This document shows positions 7,833 through 16,105 of a stretch of DNA of 35,548 nt, piece after piece. Within the stretch, counting starts at the first letter, position 1, and every line of letters starts with the position of its first letter. The notes under the pieces were generated by a model. That model was not told where the DNA came from. It worked only from the letters and a program-made list of their open reading frames with translations, and did not search any database. The position numbers and the translations under genes are program-made. The DNA is from DAOTUL01 sp034437435. GTDB lineage: Bacteria > Chloroflexota > Anaerolineae > Aggregatilineales > Phototrophicaceae. Where the stretch lies: contig CAYQJO010000013.1 in assembly GCA_964417785.1 (NCBI GenBank), positions 1-35,548 of the forward strand. The letters are read 5' to 3'.

Positions 7833-9023
7833 ATGCATATCGAGCATCTCTCCCTCACCAATTTTCGCAATTACGCCCGGCTTGAAGTCTCGCTGCCACA
7901 GTCACCAGTCGTCCTCTATGGGGCCAACGCCCAGGGCAAAACCAGTCTGCTGGAAGCCATCTACTATGTCGTCACCTCGCGCTCACCCTACACCACCAGT
8001 GACCGCCAGTTGATCCACTGGCGCACGGAGAATGATCCGCTCCCCTATGCGCGACTGGTGGCCGAAATCAACAGCGGCGGCGTGTTCAACCGGCTGGAAC
8101 TGACACTCATGCTGGAAAACAACACCTTCAAAAAAGTGGTCAAGAAGAACGGTGTCGGCGTCCGTGTGATGGATACCGTCGGCCTGGTCAACGTCGTGTT
8201 GTTTTTGCCCCAGGATTTATCACTGGTGGAAGGATCACCAGCGGAGCGGCGGCGCTTCATGAACACGACGCTGGCTCAGGTGGACGCCACCTATTACGAG
8301 GCGCTCGACCGCTACGAAAAGATTCTGCCACAGCGTAACGCCTTGCTGCGCCGGATCGGTGACGGTCATGGCAGCGCCGGTGAACTGGCTTTCTGGGATG
8401 AACAGCTTGTGCAGCACGGCAGCGTCATCGTGGCCGGACGGCAGCAGTTTCTCCGCGAACTGGAAATCGAGGCGCAGCGTGCGCACCAGGACCTCACCGG
8501 CAAACGCGAGACCCTGGCCCTGCACTACCAACCCAGTTTCGCCCCGACCGCCACTGGTGATGGTCAACTCTCGTTTGATGTGCTGGGACTGGACCTGCAC
8601 CGGGAACTCACCCCGGCCAACATCGCGCCGCAGTATGCGCAGCGGCTCCGGGACGAGCAGAAAGAGTCGATCCGGCGCGGCATCACGCTGGGTGGTCCGC
8701 ACCGGGACGAATTACGCCTGATGATTAACGGGCGTGATGCCGGACTCTACGGAAGTCGCGGGCAGGCTCGCACGGCGGTCATGGCTTTGAAACTGGCAGA
8801 GCTGCTCTGGATGAAAAAGCGGACCGGTCAATGGCCGGTGCTGCTGCTGGATGAGGTCGTAGCCGAATTGGATGCCAGCCGCCGCGCTTATCTGCTGGAA
8901 CGCATCGACGGAGCCACCCAGACCTTGCTCACCACAACCGAGTTAGATATTTTCACGACGTCGTTCCTGGAACGGGCGTCAGTGTGGCAGGTCACGGATG
9001 GGCAGCTAAGGCTGTTCCAGTAA
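7833..9023 (+). CDS. recF: DNA replication and repair protein RecF
   Basis: A 396-residue SMC-like ATPase of the RecFOR pathway, which helps load RecA at single-strand gaps in the cytoplasm. The N-terminus IEHLSLTNFRNY is the family hallmark. Walker A GANAQGKT is at residues 30-37. The signature region GGPHRDEL and the segment YGSRGQARTAVMALKLAE precede Walker B (VLLLDEVVAELD), all near the C-terminus as expected. Length is slightly above the usual 360-375. recF is often next to dnaA/dnaN/gyrB, but here it follows the helicase operon and precedes a rhomboid gene, so that cluster has been broken up. Its own promoter lies directly before the ATG. Confidence 0.96.
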   Translation: MHIEHLSLTNFRNYARLEVSLPQSPVVLYGANAQGKTSLLEAIYYVVTSRSPYTTSDRQLIHWRTENDPLPYARLVAEINSGGVFNRLELTLMLENNTFKKVVKKNGVGVRVMDTVGLVNVVLFLPQDLSLVEGSPAERRRFMNTTLAQVDATYYEALDRYEKILPQRNALLRRIGDGHGSAGELAFWDEQLVQHGSVIVAGRQQFLRELEIEAQRAHQDLTGKRETLALHYQPSFAPTATGDGQLSFDVLGLDLHRELTPANIAPQYAQRLRDEQKESIRRGITLGGPHRDELRLMINGRDAGLYGSRGQARTAVMALKLAELLWMKKRTGQWPVLLLDEVVAELDASRRAYLLERIDGATQTLLTTTELDIFTTSFLERASVWQVTDGQLRLFQ

Positions 9024-9154
9024 AATAGCGAGTCATGCTGGTGTCATCTACATTTTCACGGTCAACTTGTTCGTAGTCCCAGACTCTTATCCGGTACCCT
9101 ATGATCGAAATCTATGATAGATTCAAAACGTCAGAATCTCAACTGAGGCAGTTT

Positions 9155-10024
9155 ATGTCCAACGATCCGGATGAGAAGAAAAAACAACGGCGTGTGCATC
9201 CGTTAGAGGCCCAACCACCACCACCGCAACCATCACCATCACCTGAAAGCCCACATGAGCAGCGCGTGATTTTGCATATCCCGGTGGTCAAACCCTATGT
9301 CATGCAAGCGTTGATCGCCATCAATGCGGCGATTTTTTTCATCGCGTTCTACGTCATCGATCAGCAGCAGTTCCGCGACCTCTATGAATGGGGGGCCAGC
9401 AATCATCGCTATGTCCTGCAAAACGGCCAACTGCACCGGCTGTTTAGTGCCATGTTCCTGCACGGCAACCTGATGCACGTTGTCTTCAACATGTATGCCC
9501 TGTGGATCATCGGGCAGACGGTCGAGCGTTTCTTCGGCCATGCACGGTTCGCTCTGATTTATTTCCTGGGTGGACTGGCCGGGTCGCTGCTGAGCGTGCT
9601 GCTCAACCCGGCTTCGGTGACATCGGTCGGCGCATCGGGTGCGGTCTTCGCCATCTTCGGCGCGGAGATGGTCTTTCTCTACAAACATCAGAAGCTATTG
9701 GGTGAGATGGCACGGGCGCAGCTTCGTCAGTTGGTGGTCCTGGCCGGGATCAACTTCCTGTTCGGCATCGCCAGCAGTTTCAACACCACTGGCGTGAGCA
9801 TCGACAACTGGGGCCACATCGGCGGATTCATCGGCGGGATCGCGCTGGCCTGGATCATCGGGCCGGTCTATATTCCGCGCCGCCATCCCACGCAACCGGA
9901 TCATCTCGCCATTACCGACATCAACCCATTGGAGAAGAACCAGCAGCAGGTCCTGGCTTATGTTTCCGTGCTGACCATCACCTTGATTGTCGGCATTGTG
10001 TTGGCTGGCGGTAGGCTGATTTGA
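9155..10024 (+). CDS. Rhomboid family intramembrane serine protease
   Basis: A 289-residue membrane protein. Residues 1-47 are a charged and proline-rich cytoplasmic tail with a poly-Pro run. Six or seven membrane helices follow. The rhomboid core is complete: His103, His108 and Asn112 in HGNLMHVVFN, catalytic Ser161 in GASGAVF, and catalytic His221 in NWGHIGG. It should cleave transmembrane substrates within the membrane. The reading frame is open to an ATG at 9101, but the ATG at 9155 has GAGG seven bases upstream and is preferred. The last helix (about residues 270-287) follows a loop, as in the 6+1 TM class. Substrates are unknown. Confidence 0.92.
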   Translation: MSNDPDEKKKQRRVHPLEAQPPPPQPSPSPESPHEQRVILHIPVVKPYVMQALIAINAAIFFIAFYVIDQQQFRDLYEWGASNHRYVLQNGQLHRLFSAMFLHGNLMHVVFNMYALWIIGQTVERFFGHARFALIYFLGGLAGSLLSVLLNPASVTSVGASGAVFAIFGAEMVFLYKHQKLLGEMARAQLRQLVVLAGINFLFGIASSFNTTGVSIDNWGHIGGFIGGIALAWIIGPVYIPRRHPTQPDHLAITDINPLEKNQQQVLAYVSVLTITLIVGIVLAGGRLI

Positions 10025-10083
10025 TGGGCATTGCGATCCCTGGCGGGCGTGGCTTGTGGATGTCCGACGTGTACCCATAGCCC

Positions 10084-13000
10084 ATGCGCTCGCTCAGCAA
10101 ATTTTATCCCGATTTTTCGATTATTGGTCTGCTGTTCCTGCTGCCATTGCTGATGTTCTTCCAGCAGACAGTGGGTGGGCGCACGCTGCTCCCAACCGAA
10201 AACCTCTACCAGTACGAGCCTTATGCCACCTATCGTGAGGTCGTAAGCGCACCGGATGTGCCACATAACCATCTGGTCTCCGACCTGATCCTGCAAAATT
10301 ACCAGTGGAAATCCTACCTGCGTGACAGCATCGACCGGCGCGAGGTCCCGCTGTGGAATCCGCACCAGTTCAGCGGGATTCCGTTCATGGCCGCCGGTCA
10401 ACAGTCCACGCTGTATCCGTTGAGTCTGCTCTACTACGTTCTACCACTGACCGCTGCTTACGGCTGGTTCACCGTGTTGAATCTGTGGCTGGCCGGGGTG
10501 TTCACCTACCTGTTTCTGCGCGGATTGGGAATCTCACGCACCGGCGCGACTATCGGCGGAATCACCTACCAGCTTTGCGGCTTCCTGGTCGCCAGTGCCG
10601 TCTTCCCCATGATTATCGGCGCAGCGGTATGGCTGCCGCTGATGCTGCTCATGGCGGAGTTCATCATCAGACGTCAACCTCTTTTCGAACGCGAGACCAG
10701 CGTCCCCTGGGTGGCCGTAGGCGCGATGGCATTGGGCTGCAACATCCTGGCCGGTCACCCGGAGATCACCATCTATTCGCTGATGATCCTGGCGTATTTC
10801 GCAGCGATCCGGCTGGTGTGGCGAGCAATCACACCCCACAACGAGGAGGCGACTCCCAAAGACAAAAGCAAGACTCCCCCTCTCAATCCAATGGAGAGGG
10901 GGCTGGTCAAATCCGCTGGCTGGCTGGCGGTGATGGTAGCGTTGGGACTGGCACTCGGTGCCATCCAGTTGATCCCGCTGTATGAGTTCGTTAATACCAA
11001 TTGGCGGGCCGAGCGCGACAGCCTCGATCTCGTCCTCAGCTACGCCCACAGCGCCCGCGACATCCTGCAATACACTCTGCCTAACTTCTACGGCAACCCG
11101 GCCCATCACGAATACTTCGACATCTTCAGCATGGAGACGGTGCCGGTCACGATCAACGCTCTGGGCGAGACAATCACCCACACCGAATGGGGTCTGAAAA
11201 ACTATGTCGAAGGAGCGCTATATGTAGGTATCCTGCCGCTGATTCTGGCCGGATATGGCCTGATTGACGGCTGGTGGTTGGGGCGTAAGCGGCTGTCGCC
11301 GCCTTACCGGCTGGCCTTCGCGCTGCTGGCGTTGGTCAGTCTGACGTTTATGTTCGGCCTGCCGAACTACGGCCTGATTTATCCGCTGCCTGGAATCAAC
11401 CAGTTGAATACGCCCTTCCGATGGGTGTTTGGCGTCACCATCAGTATCGCTATATTGGCCGGATTCGGTGCCGATGCACTGACACGCAGTCCGCGTGCCG
11501 TGCGGCGGACGGGATTCGCCCTGTGTGCCGCCGGTGTGTTGATTCTGGTGGGCCTGCTGATGGCACGAGTCACCTACGCACAAATTGAGCCGTTGATCGA
11601 GGACTATGTTATCGGGACGGTCGATCCGGAGACCGGGACCGTGACCGGCGGCATGGCCCTGGCAGCAGGGCGCTTTGCCGATGCACGGATGTTCTTCAGT
11701 TACCAGTTCCCACAGGTGTTGGCGCTTGGTCTGCTGGTGATGGCGAGTGGTGTGGTGTTCTGGCTGGCGGGTCACAGACGCGGACTCTGGCACTTGCTGG
11801 CGGTGGCCGTCGTGGCAGTCGATCTATTGATCGCCACTGGCGGCTTCAACCCCGCATCTGATCCAGCGCTGCTCGATTTCACCCCGCCGGTGATCGAATG
11901 GATGCAAGAGCAGGACGGGCGCTACACGGTGATCGACAATCCACCAATCCACGACAATCTGCTCAACGCCAACATGACGCTGCGCTACGGCCTGGACGAC
12001 ATTCGCGGGTACGACAGCATCATCCCGTTGCAGTATGTTGATTATATGCGCCGGACAGCACCGCAACCCCAGCTTGACTTCAACCGGATCGCACCGCTGT
12101 ATCTCGATGATGTGGTCAATGTGAACTGGCGGCGGTTGGACCTGCTCAATGTGCGCCATATCGTCACCCATAAAGCGACGTCCATCCCGGATGACCTGAC
12201 CGCGCCGACCCAGGCGCAGCGCACACCGCGCCTGTCGCTGGTCTACGAGGACGAGGCGACAAAGGTCTATCTGAACAACCGGGCCATGCCGCGTGTCTAC
12301 GTTACCGGGCCGGAACCGACTATCGAGCAGTTCACACGCATCGGTGACGCCACCATCACCCAAGATACCGGGCGCGAAAAGCTGGTCAACGTGCAGATCG
12401 ACGGTCCCGGCTGGCTGATCGTCAGCGAGACGTACCGGTCCGGTTGGAGGGCGTTTGTTCGCCCGCTTGACGGCAGTGAGGACGACGAAGAATCCGCTGA
12501 TCTGGTGCGCGTCATGGAAAACTTCCAGGCCGTGCCGCTGCCCGCCGGCGATTTCATTGTGCGACTGGTCTACAGCCCGACCGAGTTTCAGGTGGGCGTC
12601 TTCGGCACGGTTATCGGTGTGGCGCTGCTGATGTTCATCATGGGCGTGTGGTTCTGGCGTTTGATGCTCGGCAGCGGCGATGATAAAACGGGTGTCTCAC
12701 GGGTGGCCCGGAACAGCATCGCTCCGATTATCCTCAACCTGTTCAACCGGGGGATCGATTTCGCGTTCGCCTTTGTCATGCTGCGCATCCTCGGTCCGGA
12801 GCAGGCGGGTATCTACTATTACGCCATCGTCGTCTTCGTCTGGTTCGACATCTTCACCAACTTCGGCCTCGACGTGTTCTTGATCCGCGAAGCCAGCCGC
12901 CACAAAGACCGTGCCGGACACCTCTTTAGCAACACCACCATGCTGCGATTGGTGCTGATGCTGGCCTGTGTGCCGCTGCTGCTCGGCTTCCTGCTGATCC

Positions 13001-14160
13001 GGCAGGCGGCGGTCGAACCGGCGCTGACCTCGGAGGCGCTGGTGGCAATCGGCCTGCTGTATATCGGACTGGCTCCCGGCAGCATCAGCAAAGGCATAAC
13101 CTCGATCTTCTATGCCTTCGAGAAAGCCGAGATTCCGGCTGCCGTGACCACCATCACCACCGTCAACAAGGCTGTATTCGGGCTGTCGGCGCTGCTGCTA
13201 GGTTACGGCATCATCGGTTTGGCCGGTGTCAGCATCATCACTAACTTCATCACCCTGGCGATCCTGATGTGGGCCGGACAGGGATTGTACCAGGGCGCAA
13301 AACGGATCGATATGCCGCTGGTACGTGGGATGGTGCGCGAAAGCTGGCCGCTGATGCTCAACCATTTCCTGGCGACCATCTTCTTCCAGATCGACATTGT
13401 GATCCTGGAAGCCATGCGTGGCGCGGTTATCATCGGGAAATACAGTGTGGCCTATCGCTGGCTGCTGGCAATCGGTATCATCCCGGCGTTCTTCACGCAG
13501 GCATTGCTACCCGTGATGTCGCGTCAGGCCGACGAAAACCGCGACGCACTCAAACGCACTTACACATTGGGGGTCAAGCTGTTGGTGAGTCTGGCGGTAC
13601 CACTGGCGGTCGCGTTTACCTTCCTGGCTGATCCGTTAACCTTGTTCCTGGGTGGGCGCGAGTTCATGCCAGAAGGAGCGGTCGCACTGCAAATCATGAT
13701 CTGGAGTATTCCCATCGGTTGGATCAACAGCCTGACGCAGTACGCGCTCATCGCCGTCGATTTGCAGCGGCATATCACACGGGCGTTTGCCGTCGCCGTG
13801 ACCTTCAACATCGTCAGCAATGTACTGCTCATCCCACTATTTGGTTTCCGGGCGGCGGCAGTCACGACAATTTTGTCGGAGTTGGTGCTGCTGATCCCTT
13901 TCGGTCTGCTCATGCAGCGGGCTTTGGGGCGCATCCCCTGGCTGGAAATGGTCACGCGCCCACTGGCAGCGGGCGCGGTGATGGCAATAGTATTCGTTCT
14001 GATGTGGGACACTCAACCGTTGGTTGCGCTGTTTGCAGGCAGTGTGATCTATGGCGGAGTGTTGTTAGGTTTGCGCCCGCTCAATGCGACAGAACGCGAT
14101 ATGCTGCTGCCACTCCTGCCCGGACGCCTGCGGCGATTGGCTAACTGGCCTTACGGGTGA
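10084..14160 (+). CDS. YfhO-type membrane protein fused to a polysaccharide flippase
   Basis: A 1358-residue, very hydrophobic protein made of two parts. Residues 1 to about 860 match the YfhO family (GT-C-like multi-pass glycosyltransferases): an N-terminal membrane helix, a large loop with YEPYATYREV and LWNPHQFSGIPF, many helices, then an extracytoplasmic domain (about 600-820) ending in a membrane helix. Residues about 870-1358 are a Wzx/RfbX/MATE-type flippase (NLFNRGIDFAFAFVMLRILGPEQAGIY, shown here as the start of the domain near 872) with about 12-14 helices. The fusion couples glycan assembly to lipid-linked glycan export at the cell membrane. A palindromic repeat at 10876-10902 adds a hydrophilic loop. 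No stop, gap or frameshift separates the two halves. The ATG has no clear ribosome site. Confidence 0.88.
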   Translation: MRSLSKFYPDFSIIGLLFLLPLLMFFQQTVGGRTLLPTENLYQYEPYATYREVVSAPDVPHNHLVSDLILQNYQWKSYLRDSIDRREVPLWNPHQFSGIPFMAAGQQSTLYPLSLLYYVLPLTAAYGWFTVLNLWLAGVFTYLFLRGLGISRTGATIGGITYQLCGFLVASAVFPMIIGAAVWLPLMLLMAEFIIRRQPLFERETSVPWVAVGAMALGCNILAGHPEITIYSLMILAYFAAIRLVWRAITPHNEEATPKDKSKTPPLNPMERGLVKSAGWLAVMVALGLALGAIQLIPLYEFVNTNWRAERDSLDLVLSYAHSARDILQYTLPNFYGNPAHHEYFDIFSMETVPVTINALGETITHTEWGLKNYVEGALYVGILPLILAGYGLIDGWWLGRKRLSPPYRLAFALLALVSLTFMFGLPNYGLIYPLPGINQLNTPFRWVFGVTISIAILAGFGADALTRSPRAVRRTGFALCAAGVLILVGLLMARVTYAQIEPLIEDYVIGTVDPETGTVTGGMALAAGRFADARMFFSYQFPQVLALGLLVMASGVVFWLAGHRRGLWHLLAVAVVAVDLLIATGGFNPASDPALLDFTPPVIEWMQEQDGRYTVIDNPPIHDNLLNANMTLRYGLDDIRGYDSIIPLQYVDYMRRTAPQPQLDFNRIAPLYLDDVVNVNWRRLDLLNVRHIVTHKATSIPDDLTAPTQAQRTPRLSLVYEDEATKVYLNNRAMPRVYVTGPEPTIEQFTRIGDATITQDTGREKLVNVQIDGPGWLIVSETYRSGWRAFVRPLDGSEDDEESADLVRVMENFQAVPLPAGDFIVRLVYSPTEFQVGVFGTVIGVALLMFIMGVWFWRLMLGSGDDKTGVSRVARNSIAPIILNLFNRGIDFAFAFVMLRILGPEQAGIYYYAIVVFVWFDIFTNFGLDVFLIREASRHKDRAGHLFSNTTMLRLVLMLACVPLLLGFLLIRQAAVEPALTSEALVAIGLLYIGLAPGSISKGITSIFYAFEKAEIPAAVTTITTVNKAVFGLSALLLGYGIIGLAGVSIITNFITLAILMWAGQGLYQGAKRIDMPLVRGMVRESWPLMLNHFLATIFFQIDIVILEAMRGAVIIGKYSVAYRWLLAIGIIPAFFTQALLPVMSRQADENRDALKRTYTLGVKLLVSLAVPLAVAFTFLADPLTLFLGGREFMPEGAVALQIMIWSIPIGWINSLTQYALIAVDLQRHITRAFAVAVTFNIVSNVLLIPLFGFRAAAVTTILSELVLLIPFGLLMQRALGRIPWLEMVTRPLAAGAVMAIVFVLMWDTQPLVALFAGSVIYGGVLLGLRPLNATERDMLLPLLPGRLRRLANWPYG
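10876..10902. repeat. Palindromic REP-like repeat inside the YfhO coding part
   Basis: CCCCCTCTC (10876-10884) pairs perfectly with GAGAGGGGG (10894-10902) around a nine-base loop. It is read in frame as part of the loop TPPLNPMERG in the YfhO part. Palindromes of this CCCCTCTC...GAGAGGGG form are common dispersed repeats in many bacterial genomes; only one copy lies in this window. Confidence 0.6.
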
Positions 14161-14446
14161 TGACTTCCAGGTTCTTGTCGGCAATCATGCGGTTGATATA
14201 TGGATTACGCAAGACCGGCATGGTGATCGTCTCACCGTCACGTTCCAGGTCGATGTGATAGATGGTGATCTGGCGCATACCCGCGAAGCTGTGCTGTTCC
14301 TCAATAACCTGGCTCTTCATTGTCCATCCCCTGGAGAGAAATGTAACCAGGGCATCCCCACCAGCAAATCCCTCGGAGCGGGAGTCCCAGTGCTGTGTCA
14401 CGTCCATGTACTCGACATGATAGTTGCTGAGGTTTTCGTTCATCAT
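14141..14446 (-). CDS. Small hypothetical protein
   Basis: A 101-residue protein that I do not recognise. It has no membrane segment or signal peptide and is of mixed alpha/beta character, with a possible beta hairpin (MRQITIYHIDLERDGETITMPVL). The ATG has a strong ribosome site (AAGGAA) on the minus strand, and the coding strand continues upstream into an AT-rich divergent promoter region shared with asnS; these points support a real gene. Its 3' end overlaps the 3' end of the YfhO-flippase gene by 20 bases in a convergent arrangement. Function unknown. Confidence 0.65.
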   Translation of the reverse strand: MMNENLSNYHVEYMDVTQHWDSRSEGFAGGDALVTFLSRGWTMKSQVIEEQHSFAGMRQITIYHIDLERDGETITMPVLRNPYINRMIADKNLEVITRKAS

Positions 14447-14551
14447 TTTAATTTCCTTAAATCATATACTCAGGTCATCTATATTGTACTCGGTATTACG
14501 TTAAACTGCGTTTAAAGATACATTACGCTTCTGAATTATTGGGACTTCAAG

Positions 14552-14557
14552 TATAAT
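14552..14557 (+). promoter_or_regulatory. -10 element of asnS
   Basis: A perfect TATAAT, with TTCTGA (14529-14534) as a weak -35 at 17 bases. Predicted start near 14564 gives a leader of about 30 bases, too short for a T-box or other riboswitch. Confidence 0.55.
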
Positions 14558-14594
14558 TTCCACCTGTTCTTCTGGACGAGATCGAGGTGAATCC

Positions 14595-15914
14595 GTGCTA
14601 ACTACCATAGGCGACATCGCCAATCACGAAGGTCAGAAAGTCACTTTGCGCGGGTGGGTTTACAACCGAACCGGCAAAGGCAAAATTCAGTTCATTAAAC
14701 TGCGCGACGGTACCGGCATCGCCCAATGCGTGGCCTTTCGCCCGGAGATGGACGACGACGAATTCGCGTTGGCAAAAACGCTCAGCCAGGAATCGGCCAT
14801 CGCCATTACCGGCACCGTCCGGGCCGATGAACGCGCTCCTGGCATCCCCGGTGGCTACGAAATCGGCATCAGCAAATTGGAACTCATTCACATGGCGGAC
14901 GAATATCCCATCACGCCGAAGGAACACGGCACCGAGTTCCTGATGGACAACCGCCATCTGTGGCTGCGCTCCAGCCGCCAGTGGGCTATTCTGCGTATCC
15001 GCGCCACCATCGTGCGTGAACTGCGCAACTTCCTGGACGACAATGGCTATCTGCTGGTCGATACCCCCATCATCACGCCCTCTGCCGGTGAGGATACGAC
15101 ATCGCTGTTCGAGATCGACTATTTCGGTGAAGCGGCCTTCCTGGCGCAAACCGGCCAGCTTTACAACGAGGCCAACATGGCCGCCTTCGGCAAGGTCTAC
15201 TGCTTCGGCCCCACCTTCCGCGCCGAAAAATCCAAAACACGCCGCCATCTCATGGAATTCTGGATGCTGGAACCAGAAGCCGCCTTCCTCAATCTGGAAG
15301 ACATGATGGACCTGGAAGAGACCATGATCGCCCAGGTGATCGCCGCCGTGCTTGATCGCCACCAGGCTGAACTCGAAATCCTGGAACGCGATGTGACGCA
15401 GTTGGAGAAGATCACCGCGCCCTTTGCCCGCATCAGCTACGATGACGCGGTAGACCGGTTGCAAAAGCATCAGGCCGAGACCGGCGACGAAGAACTCAAA
15501 ATCGAGTGGGGCGAAGATTTCGGCAGCCCGCACGAAACGGCGCTGGCCGAGATGTTTGATAAGCCTGTTTTTGTTTACCATTACCCGTCAGCCGCCAAAG
15601 CCTTTTACATGCAGCCAGTGGAAGGTCGGGACGAGGTCTGCCGCAGCGTCGATCTGCTGGCCCCGGAGGGTTACGGCGAAATCACCGGCGGCAGCGAGCG
15701 CATCTACGATCCCGACTTGCTGGCGCAAAAGATCGCCGACCACAAACTCCCGCCGGAAAACTACACCTGGTATATGGATGTACGCCGTTACGGCAGCATT
15801 CCGCACGCTGGATTCGGCTTGGGCCTGGAGCGCACCGTCGCCTGGGTCTGTGGATTGCCCCATATCCGCGAGACCGTGCCATATCCGCGCATGCTCAACC
15901 GCAAATACCCGTAA
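14595..15914 (+). CDS. asnS: Asparagine--tRNA ligase
   Basis: A 439-residue class IIb aminoacyl-tRNA synthetase that charges tRNA-Asn. Residues 1-105 form the OB-fold anticodon-binding domain (VTLRGWVYNRTGKGKIQFIKLRDG). The catalytic core has FLAQTGQLYNEAN, motif 2 FGPTFRAEKSKTRRHLMEFW and motif 3 GFGLGLERTVAWVCG. The combination FLAQTGQLY..EAN..FRAEKSKTRRHL indicates AsnRS rather than AspRS or LysRS, and the length also fits. The GTG start at 14595 is preceded by GAGGTGA with correct spacing. A GC-rich hairpin follows the stop. Confidence 0.96.
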   Translation: MLTTIGDIANHEGQKVTLRGWVYNRTGKGKIQFIKLRDGTGIAQCVAFRPEMDDDEFALAKTLSQESAIAITGTVRADERAPGIPGGYEIGISKLELIHMADEYPITPKEHGTEFLMDNRHLWLRSSRQWAILRIRATIVRELRNFLDDNGYLLVDTPIITPSAGEDTTSLFEIDYFGEAAFLAQTGQLYNEANMAAFGKVYCFGPTFRAEKSKTRRHLMEFWMLEPEAAFLNLEDMMDLEETMIAQVIAAVLDRHQAELEILERDVTQLEKITAPFARISYDDAVDRLQKHQAETGDEELKIEWGEDFGSPHETALAEMFDKPVFVYHYPSAAKAFYMQPVEGRDEVCRSVDLLAPEGYGEITGGSERIYDPDLLAQKIADHKLPPENYTWYMDVRRYGSIPHAGFGLGLERTVAWVCGLPHIRETVPYPRMLNRKYP

Positions 15915-15921
15915 TGGTCGA

Positions 15922-15944
15922 TGGGCGGGCCGCTGGCTCGCCCA
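15922..15944 (+). terminator. Strong hairpin after asnS
   Basis: TGGGCGGGCC (15922-15931) and GGCTCGCCCA (15935-15944) form a ten-pair stem with one G-U pair and a three-base loop, seven bases after the asnS stop. There is no T tract, so it may be a terminator of low T dependence or a 3'-end stabiliser. Confidence 0.45.
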
Positions 15945-16039
15945 GCTTACACTAACGCTGTGATCGGTGACGCCTTCACCCCGATGGTCGCTGGGATTGC
16001 CGCCGACAGGGGTATGGTCTAATGGGACATAACACCTCA

Positions 16040-16068
16040 TTGACGCGGATTCTCCATTCCGATACAAT
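16040..16068 (+). promoter_or_regulatory. Promoter of miaB
   Basis: TTGACG (16040-16045), 17-base spacer, TACAAT (16063-16068): one of the best -35/-10 pairs in the window. Transcription should start near 16075, about 30 bases before the ATG at 16106. Confidence 0.65.
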
Positions 16069-16105
16069 ACGCTAATATCGATAAGAATAATTCGTCTGGG
16101 TTCGA

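Noticed and set aside
10534..11793. Minus-strand frames of 215 and 191 codons
   Set aside because: Antisense to the YfhO part of the fusion gene; low-complexity His/Gln/Arg-rich translations typical of shadow frames.
14084..14515. Plus-strand 143-codon frame past the flippase end
   Set aside because: It covers the flippase tail in another frame and the antisense strand of the small minus-strand gene, which has the better ribosome site.
14447..14594. T-box or other riboswitch before asnS
   Set aside because: The predicted leader is only about 30 bases, and no T-box consensus or specifier hairpin is present.
14598..15581. Long 327-codon frame on the minus strand
   Set aside because: It is fully antisense to asnS, whose motifs are unambiguous; the frame mirrors the GC-rich codon bias of asnS.
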